From contig DATADL010000308.1 in NCBI GenBank assembly GCA_036258555.1, positions 1 to 10,131 of the forward strand: a stretch of DNA of 10,131 nucleotides, in the 5' to 3' direction. Within the stretch, counting starts at the first letter, position 1. The number at the start of each line of letters is the position of its first letter. The stretch is from JALZEG01 sp036258555 (GTDB taxonomy: Bacteria > Actinomycetota > CADDZG01 > WHSQ01). The position numbers and the translations under genes are program-made. A model generated the notes under the pieces. That model saw nothing but the letters and a program-made list of their open reading frames with translations. It was not told the origin of the DNA and did not search any database. Shown in pieces: positions 5,751 to 10,131 of the stretch.

Positions 5751-8700
5751 ATGAGTTCGAGGTTCCGCGCGGCGCTGCTCGCCGCCGTAGTGGCGGTTGC
5801 AGGGCTGACGGTCGTCGCGCCGCCGGCCGCGGCTGCGGCCGCGCTCACGGTCACGACCACGACGTGGGACATCGTCGGCCTCGACTCGAACAAGCCGTCC
5901 GTCTCCAACGGGCGCCCGAACGAGTTCCCGGTGGGCGCGAAGGTGTGCAACACCGGCGACGCCCCCGCGACGTCGGTGCAGGCGAGCTTCGCGTGGACGA
6001 CGAGCAACACGAACCTGACGCTCGCCAACGCATCGTCCACGAGGTCGCTCGGGACGCTCGCACCCGGCGCGTGCGCGCACGCGACCTACAACGTCGTCGT
6101 CAACCGCAACCAGCAGTCGTTCAACAACCGGACGCGCGGCTACGAGATCACCGCGACCGCCGCCGGAGGGCTCGCGGCGTCGACGCCGGCGAACCGCGAG
6201 GTCTACGTCGAGAAGCTCGTCTCGCAGAGCCGGAACTCCGTCCTCGGGATCTCGAGCGCGGCCTGCACCGGCGGGAGCTGCACCGTCTACCGCGGGCAGA
6301 CCTACCGGTTCACGCTCACCTCGAAGACCGCGACGCAGGGCTACGAGCAGCTCGAGACGTTCGTGAACTTCCCCGACTCGATCTTCGAGATCCAGGACAT
6401 CAAGACGACGTACGCGGCCCCCGCGGGCGGCCGCAACGATCGCGTCTACGCGGACGCGTGCGGGTGGGACCCCGTCGCGACGAGCCCCACCTACCGCAGC
6501 TGCGTCGGCCCGACGAAGTTCTCGGGTGGGAAGGCCGGCGGCAACCCGATCAAGACGGAGTACACGGTCAAGGTGGTCGGGACCGGCAGCGGCACGCTGT
6601 CGGGGCTCGTCTACGACTTCTCGGGCAGCAGCTTCCACTACAACGCCGACTTCGGCACCGGGCTCAACGCGGTCCCGTTCACGGCGTCCGACGCGGCCGA
6701 CCTGTCGCTCACGAAGTCGCACACCGGCGCGTTCGTGCGCGGCGGGACCGGGACCTACCGGCTGACCGTGAGCAACGCGGGCCCGGCTACGTCGGGGAAC
6801 GTCACCGTCGTCGACACGCTGCCGGCCGGGCTGACGTACCGCTCGATCGCAGGGACCGGATGGTTCTGCTCGGGATGCAGCTCTTCGTCCCAGGTCGTGA
6901 CGTTGACGCGGGCGGCGCTTGCGCCCGGGGCTTCGTCCTCCGTGGACCTCACAGTCGACGTCGCGGCGGGCGCGGCCGCGGCGCTCACGAACACGGCGTC
7001 GGTCGGACAGGCGACGAGCTCGACGCTGAACGACCCGGCGCCGGGCAACAACACCGCGTCCGACGCGACCACGACGGCGAGTCCGGGCGAGGCCGATCTG
7101 GTCGTCACGAAGACCCGGGACGACGTGATGGCACCGGGAGGCGAGGAGACCTACACGATCAACGTCCGCAACGACGGGCCCGGCACCGTCGTCGGCCCCG
7201 TCACGATGACCGACGTGCTGCCGCAGGGCCTCACGTACGTCTCCGCGACCGGCGACGGCTGGACGTGCAGCGCCAGCGGGCAGACCGTCACGTGCACGCG
7301 TCCGGGCAACCTCGCCGCGCTGGAGGCCGCCCCTCCGATAACGCTCGTCGTCTTCGTCGGGCCCGACGCCCCCGCCCGCAGCACGAACAGGACGTCGGCG
7401 ACGGGCTCGATCGACAACGACCCGAACGACCCGAACAACGTCGACGTCCTCGACGTCGTCCGCGTCGGTTCAGCAGACCTGTGGATCGAGAAGTCGCACA
7501 CGGGCAGCTTCTCGCGCGGCGGGACCGGCAAGTACACGATCGTCGTCGGCAACAGGGGGCCGAACGCAGCGGAGACGCCGCGCGTCGTGGACACGCTGCC
7601 CGCCGGCCTCTCTTTCAGCTCGGCCACCGGCACCGGATGGGCGTGCACGAACAGCGGACAGACGGTCACCTGCGACGCCGCTGCGGACCTCGCGGCGGAC
7701 ACCACCGCGCCGGCCCTGACGATCAACGTGTCGGTCGCGACCGGCGCGGCCTCGGTCGTCACGAACCGGGCGACCGTGTGCTCGGTCCAGGAGCCGGGAT
7801 CGGTCACTGGATGCCCCGACCAGGATCGGGGGACGTCCGAGGTCGCCGCGTACGACAACTCCACGGAGGACCTCACCGCCACGACGGCGCCGGCCGACCT
7901 GGCACTGTCGAAGACCGCTTCGGTGACGTCGGTCGCCCCGGGCACCGCCTACGACTACACGCTCAGGGTCACCAACAACGGCCCGAACGCGGCGACCAAC
8001 GTCACGATCGTGGACACCCTTCCCGTCTACGTCGACGCGGCGTCGATCACGACGAACCCGGGTCCGAGCAACACGTCGACGCCGCCCTACTGCGACGTCA
8101 CCAACCGGGAGGTCACGTGCGCTATGGGGAGCCTCTCGGCGACGGCGGGCTCGAACACCGCCACCGCGACGATCACGGTCAAGGCCCTTCCGACCGCGGC
8201 GGGGCGCACGATCGTCAACGCCGCGACGGCCTTCAGCGACCTGGGCGACCCGACGCCGGGCAACGACGGCGCCAGCGCCCCCGTCTCCGTGACGGGGACG
8301 CTCGTGAACGCGGCCCCCGTGGCAGCGGACAAGACGCTCACCGTCGGCCACCGCAGCGCGACCGGAGCCGACGTCGTGCTGACCGCGACCGACACCGACG
8401 GCGACCCCTTGACGTACGAGCTCCCGTCCCCCGACGGCGGCGCCGCGCACGGCACGGTCACGATCTCCGGGAACGTCGCGACGTACGTCCCCGACGGTGA
8501 CTTCACCGGCACGGACACGTTCCAGTACCGCGCGCACGACGGGGCCGAGAGCTCGACCCCGGCAACCGTGACCGTCACCGTGACGAACTCGGCGCCGTCC
8601 GCCGACGACCGCAGCGTGAACGTGCCGCACCGCAGCGCGGGCACCGCGATCACCCTGGACGGGACGGACCCCGACGCGGACGCGTTGACGTTCGAGCTCG

Positions 8701-10131
8701 ACGGAGCGGACGGCGGAGCGGCCCACGGCTCCGTGACGATCTCCGGGGGCACGGCGACCTACGTTCCCTCGGGCGACTTCACCGGCACCGACACCTTCCG
8801 GTACCGGGCGGACGACGGCGCCGCCTCCTCGGCGTTCGCCACCGTCACCGTGACGTTGACCAACTCCCCGCCGGGGCTCGCAGCGGCGGAGCTGAGCCCG
8901 CGCACTGTCGGCACGAACGGGACGTTGACCGCGACGGCGGTCTCGCCCTCCGACGCGGACGGCGACGACCTCACCTACACCTACGTGTGGAGGCGGACGC
9001 GCGGCGGCGACACCCAGGTGCTCGAGACCGTCACGTCCGGCTCGACGACCGACACGCTCGCGCTGACGGGGTCCGCCGCGGGCGACGCCGTCGAGGTGTC
9101 GATCACCGCGGACGACGGTCACGCCGACTCCCCCACCCGCACGGACACCGTCGTCGTCGGGAACTCGGCCCCCTCGGCCACCGCGGGGTCGGCGACGACC
9201 GACGAGGACACGCCCAAGACCCTGACGCTCGCCGGGAGCGACCCGGACGGCGACGACGTCTCGTTCGAGATCACGTCGCTGCCGGCCGACGGCTCGCTCT
9301 ACGACGGTGACGCCGTCGCGGGGGCCGCGATCTCGTCGCTCCCGTACGAGCTGAGCGGCGCAGACGTGACCTACGCGCCGGACCCCGGCTACAACGGTCC
9401 GGACGCCTTCGGCTTCCGGACGTTCGACGGCGACACGGCGTCGCAGCCCGCTACGACGACGTTGTCGGTGCTCCCGGTCAACGACGATCCGACCGCGAGC
9501 CCGGGAACGCTCACGGTCGCGGGCGACCAGACGTCGGGACAGCTCGACCTGTCGACGCTGGCCACCGACGAGGAGACGGCCGACGCGGACCTCGTCTACG
9601 ACGTCGTGTCGGCCCCGGCCTACGGGACGGCCACGATCGTGGGGTCGGTCGTCACCTACACGCGGACGGCCTCCGGGCGGAGCGACGACGCTTTCACGTT
9701 CCGGGTCACCGACGCCGGCGACCCCGACGGATGCGGCCTGCCGCTCCCCGGGGTCTGCACGCAGCCGCTCGACAGCAACGTCGCGACGGTCACGGTCTCG
9801 TTCGACAACGCCACGCCGGTCGCGACGCCGGACCAGGCGACGACGCCCGAGGACGTCGCGGTCACGATCACCCTCGCCGCGACCGACGCGGACGGTGACG
9901 ACCTCACCTATTCGGTGACGTCGCTTCCCGACCACGGCACGCTCCACGCGGGCGACGACCCGAGCGGCCCCGCGCTCGCGAACGCGCCGGCCGCGCTTCC
10001 GGGAACGCGCGTGACGTACCTCCCCGGCGCCGACTACAACGGCGACGACTCCTTCGCCTTCTCGGCGTTCGACGGCGGGGCCGCTCGGGTCGTCGCCCGC
10101 GTGGAGCGTGCCGTGGTCGGGAAGCGACGTC
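5751..10131 (+). CDS. Giant exported repeat protein: DUF11 plus cadherin/Ig-like repeats (3' partial)
   Basis: Open for 1460 codons with no stop, so the gene runs off the window and its C-terminus (any cell-wall or membrane anchor) is unseen. The start is supported by GGGAGG at 5740-5745, five bases before the ATG, and by a signal peptide (residues 1 to about 30: SRFR, hydrophobic core, Ala-rich cleavage region). Residues 32-315 form an N-terminal beta-rich region with six Cys (66, 108, 172, 177, 237, 251). Four DUF11 repeats follow, starting near 316, 448, 575 and 715 with the signature ADL...K, a Y-x-(I/L)-x-V strand and (V/T)DxLP. From 852 on there are at least six cadherin/Ig-like units with DxDGDxL-type acidic motifs that could bind Ca2+. 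Codon use matches its neighbours. The likely role is a long extracellular stalk, adhesin or surface-layer component; no enzymatic domain is visible in the part seen. Confidence 0.9.
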   Translation, partial: MSSRFRAALLAAVVAVAGLTVVAPPAAAAAALTVTTTTWDIVGLDSNKPSVSNGRPNEFPVGAKVCNTGDAPATSVQASFAWTTSNTNLTLANASSTRSLGTLAPGACAHATYNVVVNRNQQSFNNRTRGYEITATAAGGLAASTPANREVYVEKLVSQSRNSVLGISSAACTGGSCTVYRGQTYRFTLTSKTATQGYEQLETFVNFPDSIFEIQDIKTTYAAPAGGRNDRVYADACGWDPVATSPTYRSCVGPTKFSGGKAGGNPIKTEYTVKVVGTGSGTLSGLVYDFSGSSFHYNADFGTGLNAVPFTASDAADLSLTKSHTGAFVRGGTGTYRLTVSNAGPATSGNVTVVDTLPAGLTYRSIAGTGWFCSGCSSSSQVVTLTRAALAPGASSSVDLTVDVAAGAAAALTNTASVGQATSSTLNDPAPGNNTASDATTTASPGEADLVVTKTRDDVMAPGGEETYTINVRNDGPGTVVGPVTMTDVLPQGLTYVSATGDGWTCSASGQTVTCTRPGNLAALEAAPPITLVVFVGPDAPARSTNRTSATGSIDNDPNDPNNVDVLDVVRVGSADLWIEKSHTGSFSRGGTGKYTIVVGNRGPNAAETPRVVDTLPAGLSFSSATGTGWACTNSGQTVTCDAAADLAADTTAPALTINVSVATGAASVVTNRATVCSVQEPGSVTGCPDQDRGTSEVAAYDNSTEDLTATTAPADLALSKTASVTSVAPGTAYDYTLRVTNNGPNAATNVTIVDTLPVYVDAASITTNPGPSNTSTPPYCDVTNREVTCAMGSLSATAGSNTATATITVKALPTAAGRTIVNAATAFSDLGDPTPGNDGASAPVSVTGTLVNAAPVAADKTLTVGHRSATGADVVLTATDTDGDPLTYELPSPDGGAAHGTVTISGNVATYVPDGDFTGTDTFQYRAHDGAESSTPATVTVTVTNSAPSADDRSVNVPHRSAGTAITLDGTDPDADALTFELDGADGGAAHGSVTISGGTATYVPSGDFTGTDTFRYRADDGAASSAFATVTVTLTNSPPGLAAAELSPRTVGTNGTLTATAVSPSDADGDDLTYTYVWRRTRGGDTQVLETVTSGSTTDTLALTGSAAGDAVEVSITADDGHADSPTRTDTVVVGNSAPSATAGSATTDEDTPKTLTLAGSDPDGDDVSFEITSLPADGSLYDGDAVAGAAISSLPYELSGADVTYAPDPGYNGPDAFGFRTFDGDTASQPATTTLSVLPVNDDPTASPGTLTVAGDQTSGQLDLSTLATDEETADADLVYDVVSAPAYGTATIVGSVVTYTRTASGRSDDAFTFRVTDAGDPDGCGLPLPGVCTQPLDSNVATVTVSFDNATPVATPDQATTPEDVAVTITLAATDADGDDLTYSVTSLPDHGTLHAGDDPSGPALANAPAALPGTRVTYLPGADYNGDDSFAFSAFDGGAARVVARVERAVVGKRR
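6696..8300 (+). repeat. Four DUF11 repeats inside the giant surface protein
   Basis: Coding repeats of about 127-140 residues, beginning at residues 316, 448, 575 and 715. Each starts with Ala-Asp-Leu, has a Gly-x-x-x-x-Tyr strand and a (V/T)DxLP turn, and repeats 2 and 3 share a GW-x-C ... SGQTVTC segment. DUF11 is a beta-sandwich repeat typical of bacterial surface proteins. Confidence 0.85.
8304..8861 (+). repeat. Closely related tandem pair of cadherin-like units
   Basis: Two adjacent units, 8304-8582 and 8583-8861 (residues 852-944 and 945-1037), are much more alike than the later units. Both have a HRSA segment, GGAAHG, VTISG, then GDFTGTDTF followed by YRA. Equivalent bases in the second half of each unit lie 276 bases (92 codons) apart. 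This points to a recent in-frame duplication. Confidence 0.8.
8862..10080 (+). repeat. Further, diverged cadherin/Ig-like units
   Basis: At least four more units start near residues 1038, 1138, 1244 and 1353, each opening with Asn-x-x-Pro-type boundaries. Acidic motifs DADGDDL (1068), DPDGDDV (1164) and DADGDDL (1379) are present; the unit at 1244-1353 has a degenerate form (DEETADADL) plus two Cys (1328, 1336). The unit at 1038 is Ig-like with a YVWRR strand rather than the usual pattern. The last unit is cut by the window end. Confidence 0.7.

Noticed and set aside
5717..8500. A 927-codon open frame on the plus strand, overlapping the giant surface protein
   Set aside because: Its product is Arg/Gly/Asp-rich low-complexity sequence with no domain or signal. 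Its ATG sits in a hairpin loop without a ribosome site. The frame starting at 5751 has a signal peptide, ribosome site and recognisable repeats.
7470..9947. An 825-codon open frame on the minus strand, antisense to the repeat region
   Set aside because: High G+C removes stop codons from this frame. The product is Arg/Val/Gly-rich and resembles no protein family, whereas the opposite strand codes clear repeats.
8304..10080. Regular repeats that might suggest a CRISPR array or minisatellite
   Set aside because: The repeats are long, diverged, in frame and translate into cadherin-like units; there are no short identical repeats with unique spacers.

Overview
The window is a stretch of high-G+C DNA, about two thirds G+C or more by eye. 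Codons end mostly in G or C and intergenic gaps are short. The gene set fits an actinobacterium (Actinomycetota): an AlkB-family dioxygenase, a class III adenylate cyclase with the actinobacterial type of N-terminal regulatory domain, a delta-9-type desaturase followed by a TetR regulator, and a small protein of the DUF3052 type. I cannot place it to class. No rRNA, tRNA, CRISPR array, transposase or phage gene is visible, so this looks like ordinary chromosome rather than a mobile island.

Layout from left to right. (1) 50-1186, plus strand: a dual-specificity-type phosphatase and an AlkB-like 2-oxoglutarate/Fe(II) dioxygenase. They abut with no spacer (stop 530-532, start 533), so they are almost certainly co-transcribed. 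(2) 1189-1227: a strong hairpin, probably a shared terminator between convergent genes. (3) 1243-2364, minus strand: a secreted trypsin-fold serine protease with signal peptide, propeptide and His/Asp/Ser triad. (4) 2365-2629: a divergent regulatory gap. (5) 2630-3544, plus: an adenylate cyclase with all six canonical catalytic residues. (6) 3603-4586 and 4616-5212, plus: an integral-membrane acyl desaturase and a TetR-family regulator, probably one unit. A dyad-rich candidate operator lies just before the desaturase. (7) 5209-5622, minus: a DUF3052-type protein whose stop codon overlaps the TetR stop tail to tail. (8) 5751 to the window end, plus: a very large exported repeat protein, open for 1460 codons and still incomplete. 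It has a signal peptide, a Cys-containing N-terminal region, four DUF11 repeats and at least six cadherin/Ig-like repeats with Asp-rich DxDxD motifs.

How the parts may work together: the desaturase and its regulator form a recognisable membrane-lipid control pair. The phosphatase and AlkB pair is a tight operon whose shared purpose is not obvious. The protease and the giant repeat protein both act outside the cytoplasm. The cyclase is a stand-alone signalling enzyme. I see no convincing new multi-gene system. The points most worth a second look are the giant repeat protein (mosaic repeats, odd last 45 bases), the phosphatase-AlkB coupling, and the TACGTAA-containing sites flanking the desaturase-TetR-DUF3052 block.
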